Origin: Flavimaribacter sp039888615
GTDB lineage: Bacteria > Pseudomonadota > Alphaproteobacteria > Rhizobiales > Rhizobiaceae
Length of the DNA stretch: 64,000 nt
NCBI GenBank assembly: GCA_039888615.1
Contig: JBDQQS010000008.1
Strand: one strand, 5' to 3'
Each line of letters begins with the position of its first letter. Positions within the stretch are counted from its first letter, which is position 1. The position numbers and the translations under genes are program-made. Shown here in pieces: positions 9,141 to 18,151 of this stretch. The notes beneath the pieces were generated by a model. It did not search any database. It saw only the letters and a program-made list of their open reading frames with translations, and was not told where the DNA came from.

Positions 9141-10034
9141 TTGACCCGGCGACACTATCGACTTCCGTCCCTGACGGCGCTTGCGGTTTTCGAGGCGGCG
9201 GCTCGCCATCTCAGTCTGAAGCACGCGGCCCAGGAGTTGAACGTGACTCCCGGCGCGGTAAGCCACCAGATCAAAGCGCTGGAAGCGGAAATCGGCATTG
9301 CACTGTTTTTGCGGGTCCACCGCGGCGTTGTCCTCACGCCGGAAGGCGAGGAACTCTACGCCACGCTCGCCACCTCGTTCAGCCGCACGGCAGCGGTGAT
9401 CGAGCGGATACGCGCCCCGGACTCGGACCGCGCCATAACAATTGGAGCCTCCACTGCGGTCGCCAGCTTGTGGCTGATACCCCGTATTGCGCGGCTCTGG
9501 CAAAGGCATCCCGACATTCATATCAACCACCGGGTCTCCGATGTTGCAAGCGATCTCGAAGGCTCCGACGTCGATCTCGTAATCCGCTACGGTGACGGCA
9601 AATGGCAGGGAGCAACGGCGATAAAGCTGTTCGCCGACGTCATCGTGCCAGTGTGCGGTCGGGATTTTGCAAAACATCATCCGGTGCGCGATGCGGCGGA
9701 CCTTGTCGACCTGCCGCTGCTGCAACTCCAGGCGATCGATGTCGGATGGATGAGCTGGAACGAGTGGTTCCGCCTGTGCGGGGTCAAGAAAAACGCACCT
9801 GTGAACAAGACTTTCAACAACTACACGATTGCGCTTCAGGCGGCTGAAGAAGGCGCTGGCGTTGTCCTGGGCTGGCGGCGTCTGATCCGCACCTATCTGG
9901 ACGCCAACCGTCTTGTGCCGATCACCGACGCCAGCGTCGATGCGCCGAGCGCCTATTACCTGACCTGGAACAGCGACCGGACCTTGAGCGCGGCGGAAGA
10001 ATTGACGCGCAATTGGCTTGTTGACGCCGCGTGA
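9141..10034 (+). CDS. LysR-family regulator (GcvA-like)
   Basis: A 297-aa LysR-type regulator starting at TTG 9141 (MTRRHYRLPSL); no in-frame ATG lies between the hutC stop and this point. The N-terminal helix-turn-helix is clear (FEAAARHLSLKHAAQELNVTPGAVSHQ, in part), followed by GIALFLRVHRGVVLTPEGEELY. A periplasmic-binding-like effector domain makes up the rest. It reads toward the Rieske oxygenase 101 nt downstream and probably controls it; its effector is unknown. Confidence 0.88.
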   Translation: MTRRHYRLPSLTALAVFEAAARHLSLKHAAQELNVTPGAVSHQIKALEAEIGIALFLRVHRGVVLTPEGEELYATLATSFSRTAAVIERIRAPDSDRAITIGASTAVASLWLIPRIARLWQRHPDIHINHRVSDVASDLEGSDVDLVIRYGDGKWQGATAIKLFADVIVPVCGRDFAKHHPVRDAADLVDLPLLQLQAIDVGWMSWNEWFRLCGVKKNAPVNKTFNNYTIALQAAEEGAGVVLGWRRLIRTYLDANRLVPITDASVDAPSAYYLTWNSDRTLSAAEELTRNWLVDAA

Positions 10035-10135
10035 ATACGTGAATTCTACTCACCCGATGTAAAATCGAATTCATATTGAAACCACGAGCAGGCGCGCGCA
10101 GACTGGAACCGTTCTCATTGCCTCGGGAGAGAGCC

Positions 10136-11290
10136 ATGAACCACTTCCAGCAATTTTCGCTCGATCAGGTGACACAACCGGTTGAACAGGCGCGCGGGTT
10201 ACTTAACGAACATTACACAGATCCCGTTCTCCACGAGGCCGAGAAGCAACATGTCTTCTTCGACAACTGGATGGCCCTGTGTTTCGGCAAGGACGCGCCC
10301 GAGCCGGGCGACGCGATGCCCATTGAGGCGCTTAGCCAGCCGCTTTTCGTCCTTCGCGGGCGCGACGGCGTCATAAGGGTCTTCCAGAATGTATGCCGCC
10401 ACCGGGGCATGATTCTTGTGGACAAGAAGAAGCGCTTGCCCGGCGTCGTTCGCTGCCCCTATCATTCCTGGTGTTACGACCATTCAGGAGCGCTGCACAC
10501 GACGCCGCATGTCGGAGGACCCGGTCACAACACCCATGACGCCATCGACAGAGCAAGCCTCGGACTGATCGAAATCCGCTCCCATGTCTGGCAGGATATC
10601 GTCTTCGTCAATATGTCCGGCGCCGCGCCATCTTTCACGGACTATGCGTCGAGCCTGATCAAACGCTGGAGCGAGTTCGAACAACCGTTCTGGTTCGGCG
10701 GCGAGGAAAGCGCTTTCGAGCTTGACGCGGCGACCAACTGGAAACTCGCCGTCGAAAATTACTGTGAGAGCTATCATTTGCCCTGGGTGCATCCTGGCCT
10801 GAACAGCTATTCGCGGCTCGAGGACCACTACAACATCATCGAGCCCGGCTGTTTTTCGGGGCAGGGGACGCTGGTTTATCGACCGATGCTCAGCAAGACG
10901 GGTGAGAAGTTCGACGATTTTGACGGGCTCGGCGAAAAATGGACCACCGGCGCGGAGTACGTGGCCCTGTATCCCAACGTATTGCTTGGCGTTCACCGAG
11001 ATCAGACATTCGCGATCATCCTCGTGCCCACCTCGATGGAGCAGACGCTGGAGCGGGTCGCGATCTATTATGCTTCGCCGGCTATGCAGGACGCTTCGAT
11101 GGCCGACATGCGGCGGCGAAACGCGGAGCTCTGGAAAGGTGTTTTTGAAGAGGATATTTTCGTCGTGGAGGGCATGCAGAAGGGCAGGCATGCGATGAAG
11201 TTCGATGGCGGGCGCTTCTCTCCTGTCATGGACGGCCCGACCCATGCGTTTCACCACTGGGTGGCGTCCCAGTTCAAGCGGGCGCTGTGA
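10136..11290 (+). CDS. Rieske non-heme iron oxygenase, alpha subunit
   Basis: Predicted oxygenase component of a two- or three-component Rieske monooxygenase or dioxygenase. The product is 384 aa from ATG 10136, which has a GGGAGAG ribosome site just upstream. The Rieske 2Fe-2S ligands are C87, H89, C107 and H110 (CxHx17CxxH). The mononuclear iron histidines are H214 and H219, in a segment reading YCESYHLPWVHPG. Overall form resembles the choline/carnitine/betaine-type oxygenases, but the substrate cannot be read from sequence. No reductase or ferredoxin partner is adjacent. It ends in a GTGA overlap with the next gene. Confidence 0.88.
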   Translation: MNHFQQFSLDQVTQPVEQARGLLNEHYTDPVLHEAEKQHVFFDNWMALCFGKDAPEPGDAMPIEALSQPLFVLRGRDGVIRVFQNVCRHRGMILVDKKKRLPGVVRCPYHSWCYDHSGALHTTPHVGGPGHNTHDAIDRASLGLIEIRSHVWQDIVFVNMSGAAPSFTDYASSLIKRWSEFEQPFWFGGEESAFELDAATNWKLAVENYCESYHLPWVHPGLNSYSRLEDHYNIIEPGCFSGQGTLVYRPMLSKTGEKFDDFDGLGEKWTTGAEYVALYPNVLLGVHRDQTFAIILVPTSMEQTLERVAIYYASPAMQDASMADMRRRNAELWKGVFEEDIFVVEGMQKGRHAMKFDGGRFSPVMDGPTHAFHHWVASQFKRAL

Positions 11291-11574
11291 GCGCGAACGC
11301 CATCGAGCGGATCGACGCGGAACTGCTCGCCGCGCATGAACGTAGCGACGGGCAAGCGCTTGCCTGGCTCTACGAAGCAGCCGCCGCCTTCAAGGACGAA
11401 CAGGGCGATGTCGACGCCGCCTGTTTCTTTCTGACCCAGGCCTATGTTTTTGCGCTTGAAGCGGGGCTCGATCAATCGGCGGCGTTGAGAGAACGGCTGA
11501 TTGCCAACGGCCGCGAGGAGACGCCTAGCGGGCAGATTGCGGAAGCACGAATCGCGCGCCAACCGGCGGCGTAA
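11287..11574 (+). CDS. Small alpha-helical protein coupled to the Rieske oxygenase
   Basis: A 95-aa acidic, Ala-rich, probably all-helical protein with no signal peptide and no motif I recognise. It begins at GTG 11287, which overlaps the stop of the oxygenase (GTGA), so translation is likely coupled. The 3' 50 bp overlap the 3' end of hmuV on the other strand. It might assist or regulate the oxygenase, but only the position suggests this. Confidence 0.65.
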   Translation: MSANAIERIDAELLAAHERSDGQALAWLYEAAAAFKDEQGDVDAACFFLTQAYVFALEAGLDQSAALRERLIANGREETPSGQIAEARIARQPAA

Positions 11575-12313
11575 CGCCAACCTGCAAACGGCATCCGAAA
11601 ACCTCCTGAAGAAGGTCGTCGCGCAGGACCTCATCCGGCGGTCCAAAGCCCATGCATCGTCCCCTATGCATGATCACGACGCGGTCGGAATACATGGCTG
11701 TGAGATTGAGGTCGTGCAGTATCGCCAGCACTCCGCCGCCTCTGCTGGCGAAGTCGACGGCGATATCCATGATCGCCAGCTGGTGACGGATATCGAGGCT
11801 GGAAATCGGTTCATCCAGAAACAGGTAGCGGGGCTCGCCGTCCGCCACGGGTTCCCAGACCTGGCACAAAACGCGCGCAAGCTGGACGCGCTGCTGCTCG
11901 CCGCCTGACAATTCCTGATAGAAACGCCCGGCGAAACCGTCGAGGTCAACCCGCCGCAAGGCTTCTTCCGAGAGTTCGTCTGCATCACGGTCGGAGGCGC
12001 CCGAATAGCCGGAGGTCAGGCCTATGCGGACAACCTCGCGGACCGTGAACGGAAACGAGAGGTGTGAAATCTGTGGCAGAACGGCGCGGACGGACGCCAT
12101 TTCCCAGGCTTTCATGCGATTGATGTCGCGGCCTGCAATGCGCGCCGCGCCGGAATAGGCGAGATCGCCGGACAACGCCTTCAGCGCTGTCGTCTTGCCA
12201 CTGCCGTTTGGCCCGATGATCGTCGTCACACTACCAGGTTCGACCTGGAACGAGACGCCTGCAACGATTTCCTTGGGGCCGATTTTGACGCCGAGATTTT
12301 CTGTTTCGATCAT
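11525..12313 (-). CDS. hmuV: Heme ABC transporter ATP-binding protein
   Basis: The cytoplasmic ATPase that powers heme import through HmuU. The product is 262 aa from ATG 12313 (MIETENLG). Walker A is GPNGSGKTT near residue 35, the ABC signature LSGGEQQR follows, and Walker B is RYLFLDEP. The longer open frame upstream reads through hmuU and is an artefact. It is the last gene of hmuPSTUV and overlaps convergently with the small gene at 11287-11574. Confidence 0.95.
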   Translation of the reverse strand: MIETENLGVKIGPKEIVAGVSFQVEPGSVTTIIGPNGSGKTTALKALSGDLAYSGAARIAGRDINRMKAWEMASVRAVLPQISHLSFPFTVREVVRIGLTSGYSGASDRDADELSEEALRRVDLDGFAGRFYQELSGGEQQRVQLARVLCQVWEPVADGEPRYLFLDEPISSLDIRHQLAIMDIAVDFASRGGGVLAILHDLNLTAMYSDRVVIMHRGRCMGFGPPDEVLRDDLLQEVFGCRLQVGVTPPVGARFVLPQSAR

Positions 12314-12326
12314 TTGAGCGTCCGCG

Positions 12327-13430
12327 TTACATGTCCAGCATGCCGCGACGGCTGAGCAGGATCCACAGGAAGAAGGGCGCCCCAACTGCGGCGGTGACAA
12401 TGCCGATGGGCAGTTCCGCGGGCGCAACGATGACGCGCGCGACGGCGTCTGCCAGCAACAACAGGCTCGCGCCCAGCAACGCGGAGGCCGGCAACAGATA
12501 GCGATGATCCGGGCCGATCGACAGGCGCAGCAGATGCGGCACCACAATGCCGACGAAACCGATGCCGCCGCTGACTGCCACCGAGGCTCCCGTAGCGGCG
12601 GCGACAAGCACAATAGCCAGACGCTTGAATTTCTGCACCGATATGCCGATGTGATGCGCCGTCGCCTCTCCAAGCGTCAGGGCGTTCAGCGCGCGGGCGA
12701 GAAACGGGCTTGCCATCAGGGCGGCTGCGATAATCGGCCCGGCCGACATAATCTTGGTCCAGGTCGCGCCGGCAAGTGAACCGAGACCCCAGAAGGTCAG
12801 GTCGCGCAGTTGCTGATCATCAGCCATAAACACAAGAATGCCGGTGAACGCGCCTGCAAGCGCACCGAGCGCAATGCCTGCGAGAAGCATCGTCGCGACC
12901 GAAGTGCGTCCCTGACGGGTCGAGATATGGTAGAGCAGAAAGGTCGTCGCGAGACCGCCGCCAAAAGCTGCGACCGGCAGCGCGTAAATGCCGAAAAGAC
13001 CGACCACCGGCGCGAAAATCGTGCTCCCTAAAACAATCATGCAGATCGCGCCGAGACCGGCGCCGGCAGACACTCCGACGATGCCTGGATCGGCGAGCGG
13101 ATTGCGAAACAGCCCCTGCATTGTCGCGCCGCTGACGGCGAGGCTCGCTCCGATCAGGACGCCCAGAACCATGCGCGGCAGGCGGATGTCGTAGATGATG
13201 ATCGCGTCGCGAGCGCTAAGCGCCGTTTCGTCTCCGGAGAACACGCCGAACCAGCTTCTGATTATCGACAGGACGGAGGCGTCCGATGCTCCCGTCGCGA
13301 GACTGAATGCAGCGGTGACCACCAGCAGCAGGAACAGAAAAAGGAGAGCCATCCGCGCCCTGCCGGCGCGGTCGCCTTCCGTGGCCCGACCGGTGTCGAA
13401 GCGCGTCGCGCGGGCCGTCTGCAGCAGCAT
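12327..13430 (-). CDS. hmuU: Heme ABC transporter permease (FecCD family)
   Basis: An inner-membrane channel subunit for heme uptake. The product is 367 aa with about ten hydrophobic segments and the family stretches RLPRMVLGVLIGASLAVSGATMQGLFRNPLADPG (first part) and GGIGFVGIVVPHLLR. Its ATG (13430) overlaps the hmuT stop by one base, so the two are coupled. A 13-nt gap separates it from hmuV. Confidence 0.95.
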   Translation of the reverse strand: MLLQTARATRFDTGRATEGDRAGRARMALLFLFLLLVVTAAFSLATGASDASVLSIIRSWFGVFSGDETALSARDAIIIYDIRLPRMVLGVLIGASLAVSGATMQGLFRNPLADPGIVGVSAGAGLGAICMIVLGSTIFAPVVGLFGIYALPVAAFGGGLATTFLLYHISTRQGRTSVATMLLAGIALGALAGAFTGILVFMADDQQLRDLTFWGLGSLAGATWTKIMSAGPIIAAALMASPFLARALNALTLGEATAHHIGISVQKFKRLAIVLVAAATGASVAVSGGIGFVGIVVPHLLRLSIGPDHRYLLPASALLGASLLLLADAVARVIVAPAELPIGIVTAAVGAPFFLWILLSRRGMLDM

Positions 13431-14293
13431 CAGTCTGCGTTCTGCAAGGCGGTGGAAAGTTCTTCGATGGCCGATGCTGTCCGCGGCCCGAAGCCGAGCA
13501 GGTAGCCTCCGCTCATGCGAACGACGCTGTTGCTTTCGGCTGCGGGTGATCCGGCAAGCGCCGGATGGGCGAACAGTTGGCCGTTGTCGGCGGCGTGGTT
13601 GCCGCTGCGATCCATCATGAGGATCACCTCAGGCGCGGCCTCTATCACGGCTTCGTCGCTGACCTGCTTGTAGCCTTCCACGCCGGAAAGGGCGTTGGCG
13701 CCGCCGGCCATTTCTATGATTGCTGCGGCGCCGGTGCCGTCGCCGGCCGCCATGATGCGGCCGCCCTGCATGCTGAGAATGAAGAGAACCCGCTTGCGGT
13801 CGCGCGGTTCCGCTGCTCTGCTTTCGGCCGAAGCGACATCCACCTCGACAGCCTTTGCGAGATCGGCGGCCTTGTCTTCAGCCCCTACAGCCGCGCCGAC
13901 AGCCTTGATCTTGTTGACGATACCTTCGCGGCTGTAGCCTTCGGGGATCATCACGATCGGAACGCTGGCCTTTTTCAGGACATCGAGCGACTCGGGTGGT
14001 CCGGAGCCTTCAAGCGCCACGATCTTCTTCGGATTGACGGAAAGCACGCCCTCCGGCGACAGCGCGCGGATGTAACCGACATCCGGCAATTCGCTAGCCT
14101 CTGGCGGGAACATGCTGGTCGTGTCCCTGGCGACCAGCTGATCCTGCTCGCCGAGCGCATATATGATTTCGGTCACCGAGCCGCCGATCGCGACGACGCC
14201 GCCCTTTTGATCTTGTGCTGCGACAGGACCGGTGAGTGAAGCCGTCAGTCCGATCGCCAGAACCGTCCCGCGCGCGAATGTCTGCAAAGTCAT
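13430..14293 (-). CDS. hmuT: Periplasmic heme-binding protein
   Basis: A class III substrate-binding protein that carries heme from the outer-membrane receptor to HmuUV. The product is 287 aa from ATG 14293 (MTLQTFARG), with GGAG seven bases upstream; a TTG four codons earlier is less likely. The signal peptide ends near the GPVAAQ sequence. The conserved GGSVTEIIYALGEQDQLVARD stretch (first 15 residues) is the usual start of this family, and the YIRALSPEGVLSVNPKKIV region supports HmuT. Confidence 0.93.
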   Translation of the reverse strand: MTLQTFARGTVLAIGLTASLTGPVAAQDQKGGVVAIGGSVTEIIYALGEQDQLVARDTTSMFPPEASELPDVGYIRALSPEGVLSVNPKKIVALEGSGPPESLDVLKKASVPIVMIPEGYSREGIVNKIKAVGAAVGAEDKAADLAKAVEVDVASAESRAAEPRDRKRVLFILSMQGGRIMAAGDGTGAAAIIEMAGGANALSGVEGYKQVSDEAVIEAAPEVILMMDRSGNHAADNGQLFAHPALAGSPAAESNSVVRMSGGYLLGFGPRTASAIEELSTALQNAD

Positions 14294-14335
14294 GTATGTC
14301 TCCAAACCGTGTGTGGTTGGCCTGTCTGATGAGGC

Positions 14336-15400
14336 TCAAAGACGTGGCAGGTTCTCGACAAGGAACCGCCAGTCGTTGCGTTCGGATTCGCCCCGGTGTC
14401 GCAGGCCGAAGAATTGAATGATCAGATTTTCATTTCCGTCATAGGCCTCGATCGACGTGACATGGCCGTCTCCGGTGGGCTTGCGCAGCGCCCAGAGCTC
14501 TTTGACGTGGTCAAGCCTCAGATGCAGATGAAAGGTCGGATCGAGGACATTGATCCAGGGCCCCATCTCCTTGATCTCAACCATCGACCCCGAATGAATC
14601 TGGGTAACGCCGGAACTGGCGACGAAACACATGACAGGCGTTTGCTCGCTCGCGGCAAGCTTCATCATCGCAGCAAGGGCGTCGTTGTCGAGACGCCAGC
14701 CGAATTCGTCCGTTATATGCAGGAGGGCAGCGTGTCGGTTCAATCCGAATTCGCGCAGCAACGCATTGAATTCATGAACGTTCGACAGGGCTGCCCAGCT
14801 GTCTCGAAACCGGACAACGTCTGCATCGCTCAACGCCGGCGATGGAACGGGCGCAGGTTTTGGAGCGATCTCGACGGACGGCGACTGATCTTCGCTAGTC
14901 AGCTTTGCAACCAGCCTCTGGTAGGCGTCGATATTCGAGTCTGGCCGCAGATGCACCTTGTGCACAGCGTCGCCGCAGGCGTCAAAAATCTGGATGCTGC
15001 GCGAAATCTTGTCCCCGGCCTGCTTTTCCACGGCGAATCCATGGAACCAGGCTTGCGATCTGATTCTCAGATCGATCATCTCGCCGACAATGATAACGCC
15101 GCGTTCGCTGACCTTGACGCCATCATAGACCCCGATTTTTTCGTGAACTGCGCTGTCGTTGCGGGTCAGAGCCATGACCTCGCCGAGGGCTTCCAGTCCG
15201 GTCAGCAGGTCGGCGACGCGCGGTTCGATCCGGGTCGCGGTCATCCCGCACCATGCTGCGACATAAACTGCTTCGGATATGCCGAGCATCGCCGCAAGAT
15301 CTCGCTCGCGTATTTTGGGATTGTCTTCCCGCGCCCGGCGAATATCGGCGGGCGTGAGATTGCCCGGTTCAACCAGGCTGGAAACGGCGCTGCTCGTCAT
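14336..15400 (-). CDS. hmuS: Hemin-degrading / heme-trafficking protein
   Basis: A cytoplasmic protein of the HmuS/HemS/ChuX group that receives imported heme and hands it on or degrades it. The product is 354 aa in two similar halves, with DLAAMLGISEAVYVAA near the N-terminus and repeated L(x)ALG(E/A) and HEF/HLHLRLDHV-type segments in each half. It lies 10 nt after hmuP and 42 nt before hmuT. A second, unrelated heme-degrading enzyme is encoded at 21595. Confidence 0.93.
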   Translation of the reverse strand: MTSSAVSSLVEPGNLTPADIRRAREDNPKIRERDLAAMLGISEAVYVAAWCGMTATRIEPRVADLLTGLEALGEVMALTRNDSAVHEKIGVYDGVKVSERGVIIVGEMIDLRIRSQAWFHGFAVEKQAGDKISRSIQIFDACGDAVHKVHLRPDSNIDAYQRLVAKLTSEDQSPSVEIAPKPAPVPSPALSDADVVRFRDSWAALSNVHEFNALLREFGLNRHAALLHITDEFGWRLDNDALAAMMKLAASEQTPVMCFVASSGVTQIHSGSMVEIKEMGPWINVLDPTFHLHLRLDHVKELWALRKPTGDGHVTSIEAYDGNENLIIQFFGLRHRGESERNDWRFLVENLPRL

Positions 15401-15410
15401 TGTGCATGAC

Positions 15411-15590
15411 CTATTTGTTGAGAATCAGTTTGCCCTGGCGCGTGATGCGCAGGCGGTAGATGAATTCGCCGTGCCTGATGCAAAGCTCTCTGGCGCCTTT
15501 GAATAGATCGCGGCTGTTGAGAACCCGCATTCCGCCTTCTTCCGTCGTTGCGTTGTCCTGGCGGTTTTCCGTCTCTTCGGATGTCATCAT
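15411..15590 (-). CDS. hmuP: Hemin uptake protein HemP/HmuP
   Basis: A small cytoplasmic protein of the HemP/HmuP family, known in rhizobia and Bradyrhizobium as a co-activator of heme receptor transcription. About 59 aa from ATG 15590 (MMTSEETEN). The family signature sits at the C-terminus: RVLNSRDLFKGARELCIRHG (20 residues) followed by EFIYRLRITRQGKLILNK. Start is uncertain; another ATG lies 9 codons upstream. It is first in the leftward hmu operon and shares a promoter region with the receptor gene. Confidence 0.85.
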   Translation of the reverse strand: MMTSEETENRQDNATTEEGGMRVLNSRDLFKGARELCIRHGEFIYRLRITRQGKLILNK

Positions 15591-15665
15591 GTCAGTCCGG
15601 TCTCTTTTGCCATTCATGTCATTGCAAACCGGCGCCTGGCGGCAAAGGTGTTGCATTTCGGTAAC

Positions 15666-15682
15666 TTGATTAGAAAAATCAA
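15666..15682. promoter_or_regulatory. RirA-type iron-responsive operator candidate
   Basis: The inverted repeat TTGATT-N5-AATCAA lies between hmuP and the receptor gene. It contains TGA-N9-TCA, the outline given for RirA (IRO) boxes of rhizobia. Its position in the divergent promoter region of two heme-uptake units fits iron-dependent repression. The regulator is inferred. Confidence 0.6.
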
Positions 15683-15831
15683 CTTAGCTGTGAATGCAAT
15701 AGTGGAAAGTGATTGTCAAGTTATATCGACGTCCCTAGGGTGCGCCACGTTATCCAGTCAGGCCTTCGATCGAAGGCAGTCCGCAAGCAAGCTCTCCGGC
15801 CAGCCAGCAAGTAATCAGTATGGAGAGGTAT

Positions 15832-17946
15832 ATGGCTTTGGGGACTCTGGAACATTTCAGAAAAATAGTGTTGGGCAGTGCGGCGCTGGCGGTTCTGTCG
15901 GGCTCCGGATTCGCGTGGGCGCAGGACGCTTCAACGACGACGGAAGAAGAGACGGTCGATGACACACAACAGGTCATCGTCGAAGAAACGACCGGCGGCA
16001 TGACCGCCTTGCAGCGGATCGTCGTCGGCGCCGGCGTCGAGAAGGTCGCTATCGACACGCCGCAATCGGTAACGGTCGTCAATCAGCAAGACCTCGACAA
16101 TCTGCAGGCGACGGAAATCACCGACATCGCCGACAATGTCGTGGGCCTTAATGCGACAGGCGGCACCGGAGCGCTCGGTCAGGCCTTCAACATTCGTGGT
16201 ATCGGCGCGCCTGAGTCGGGCGGAGAGGAAGGGCGCATCATCATCAATGTCGATGGCGTCAGCAAATATTTCGAGCAATACCGCATGGGCGGTCTGTTTA
16301 CCGACCCGGAGCTCTACAAGCAGGTTGAAGTTCTTCGTGGTCCCGCGTCATCGACCTTGTACGGGGCCGGCGCACTGGGCGGCGTCATCAACTTCGTGAC
16401 GAAGGACGCTTCGGACTTCATTGGCGAGGACCAGAACACGGTTCTTCGTCTGAAAGGCTCCTACGAGACGAATGGCGGCGATTATCTCGGTCAGGCGATC
16501 CTTGCGCATCGCTTCAATGAGCACGCCGAAATCCTGCTGATGGGCAACTACCGCAGTACCGGCGACTACGAGACAGGAGACGGAATGGAAGTCGAGGGTC
16601 TCGAGGTCGCAGCGCCCAATGGGCTTGCCAAGGGAACGTTCACCTTCGGCGAGAACATGGAGCAGAAACTGCGGATCTCGTATCAGCAATATACCGGCGG
16701 TGCTACCGACCAGGCCTATTCGCAGACATTCGATCAGCCGGCCTTTGGCGACATCGACGAACGAATCATCACCGACAAGACCGCGATCATCGCCTACGAG
16801 AATGTCGCCAGTGATAATCCCTGGCTGGATCTGAACATCCAGTTCTCCTACTCCGACATCACCAACGAACAGTCGATGGATGGTGGCAGCGATCTCTTCA
16901 ACTCGACATTCGGATATGAGTCGTTCCAGTTCAATATCGACAATACATTTGAATATATCGGCGAGAATTTCGAGAATTACCTGACGATCGGCTCCCAGAC
17001 GATCAAGCAGGAGCGCACCCGTGACGGTTCCGATTCCGGCACCCATCCGGAAGGAACCGATTTCACCACCGGCTTCTACGCCCAAAACGAATTCATTTGG
17101 AACGAAAAGCTGACCGTCATTACCGGCGCCCGCGTCGACTATCGCGAATTGACGCCAGCGATCAACGACGTGCAGCCCTTCGGCGTGCCCGATTACGACA
17201 ACTGGGCCTTCTCTCCGAAGATCGCGGCGCTCTACAAGTTCAACGAGAATTTCGGCGTCTTCGGGTCGATCGCACAAACGCAGCGTATCCCGACCTTGGA
17301 CGAGGTGTATGACACAATTGGCCCGGATCCGTTCGATCCGCAGCATATCGGCCTCGGTGTCGAGAATTCTCTCAACTACGAAGCCGGTTTCGCGATTTCG
17401 AAATACGATCTCCTGCAGGCCGGCGATTCCTTCCAGCTCAAGACTACCGGCTTCTACAACGATATTCAGGACTTGATCACGGACAATGGACGTGACGCGT
17501 TTCCACGGTACGAAAATATCGATGAGGCCGAAATCTATGGCGTGGAAGTGGAACTCTCCTACACCTCGGATCTCTTCTACTCGAACGCGGGCTATTCGCT
17601 CGTTCGCGGCAACAATTTGACCACGGACGGTTATCTCAACGACGTTGCGCCGGATGAATTCTTCTTCACGATAGGCAAAAGCATGCCCGAATATGGTATC
17701 GACTTCGGATGGACGAGCCGTTTCGTGGCCGCCCAGGATGAAGTTGACACCCGTGATCCGTCCGAAGCGTTCAACGTCCACGACATCTATCTCAACTGGA
17801 TACCCCAGGATGGACCGATGCTGGGTTGGGAAGCCCGCTTCCGGGTCGACAACATTTTCAATGAGCAGTACCAGGAATATCTGGAAGGCTTCCCGAGCAA
17901 GGGGCGGACCTTCAAGGTTTCGCTCGTCAAGCAGTTCGGCTGGTAG
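15832..17946 (+). CDS. hmuR: TonB-dependent heme/hemoprotein receptor
   Basis: An outer-membrane receptor that imports heme using TonB energy. The product is 704 aa. I chose ATG 15832 (MALGTLEH) because GGAGAGG sits four bases upstream; an ATG four codons earlier has none. The signal peptide ends near FAWAQ. A TonB-box region (TALQRIVVGAG) precedes the plug domain, which contains DTPQSVTVVNQQDL and FNIRGIGAPESGG. An LNYEAGF segment, as in other receptors of this class, precedes the last third of the barrel. The C-terminus is KQFGW, with the aromatic last residue of an outer-membrane barrel. Ligand assignment rests on the hmu context. Confidence 0.9.
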   Translation: MALGTLEHFRKIVLGSAALAVLSGSGFAWAQDASTTTEEETVDDTQQVIVEETTGGMTALQRIVVGAGVEKVAIDTPQSVTVVNQQDLDNLQATEITDIADNVVGLNATGGTGALGQAFNIRGIGAPESGGEEGRIIINVDGVSKYFEQYRMGGLFTDPELYKQVEVLRGPASSTLYGAGALGGVINFVTKDASDFIGEDQNTVLRLKGSYETNGGDYLGQAILAHRFNEHAEILLMGNYRSTGDYETGDGMEVEGLEVAAPNGLAKGTFTFGENMEQKLRISYQQYTGGATDQAYSQTFDQPAFGDIDERIITDKTAIIAYENVASDNPWLDLNIQFSYSDITNEQSMDGGSDLFNSTFGYESFQFNIDNTFEYIGENFENYLTIGSQTIKQERTRDGSDSGTHPEGTDFTTGFYAQNEFIWNEKLTVITGARVDYRELTPAINDVQPFGVPDYDNWAFSPKIAALYKFNENFGVFGSIAQTQRIPTLDEVYDTIGPDPFDPQHIGLGVENSLNYEAGFAISKYDLLQAGDSFQLKTTGFYNDIQDLITDNGRDAFPRYENIDEAEIYGVEVELSYTSDLFYSNAGYSLVRGNNLTTDGYLNDVAPDEFFFTIGKSMPEYGIDFGWTSRFVAAQDEVDTRDPSEAFNVHDIYLNWIPQDGPMLGWEARFRVDNIFNEQYQEYLEGFPSKGRTFKVSLVKQFGW

Positions 17947-17961
17947 GCTGTCGAAAGCGGT

Positions 17962-17986
17962 ATCCGTGGCCTTATCGGCCACGGAT
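17962..17986 (+). terminator. Hairpin after the heme receptor gene
   Basis: A 10-bp perfect stem (ATCCGTGGCC / GGCCACGGAT) with a TTATC loop lies 16 nt after the receptor stop. It lacks a T tract, so it may only partly terminate or may stabilise receptor mRNA relative to the tonB genes. Confidence 0.5.
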
Positions 17987-18151
17987 CGCGCCAAGCGTTT
18001 GAAGTACTGGTGACGAGCGGCTTGCAGACGGAATTATTAAGGATTCTTCCTTGACCCGAAATTGTAAACGTGATGAATAATGGACGAAAATTGTCATGTT
18101 TTACGTGGCAAACTGACGGTTGCATCAACAGTTCTGCGGTCTGAAATCACC

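Noticed and set aside
16348..17994. A 548-codon open frame on the minus strand opposite the heme receptor gene.
   Set aside because: It lies wholly antisense to a clearly real receptor gene and has no motif; long antisense frames are common with this codon usage.
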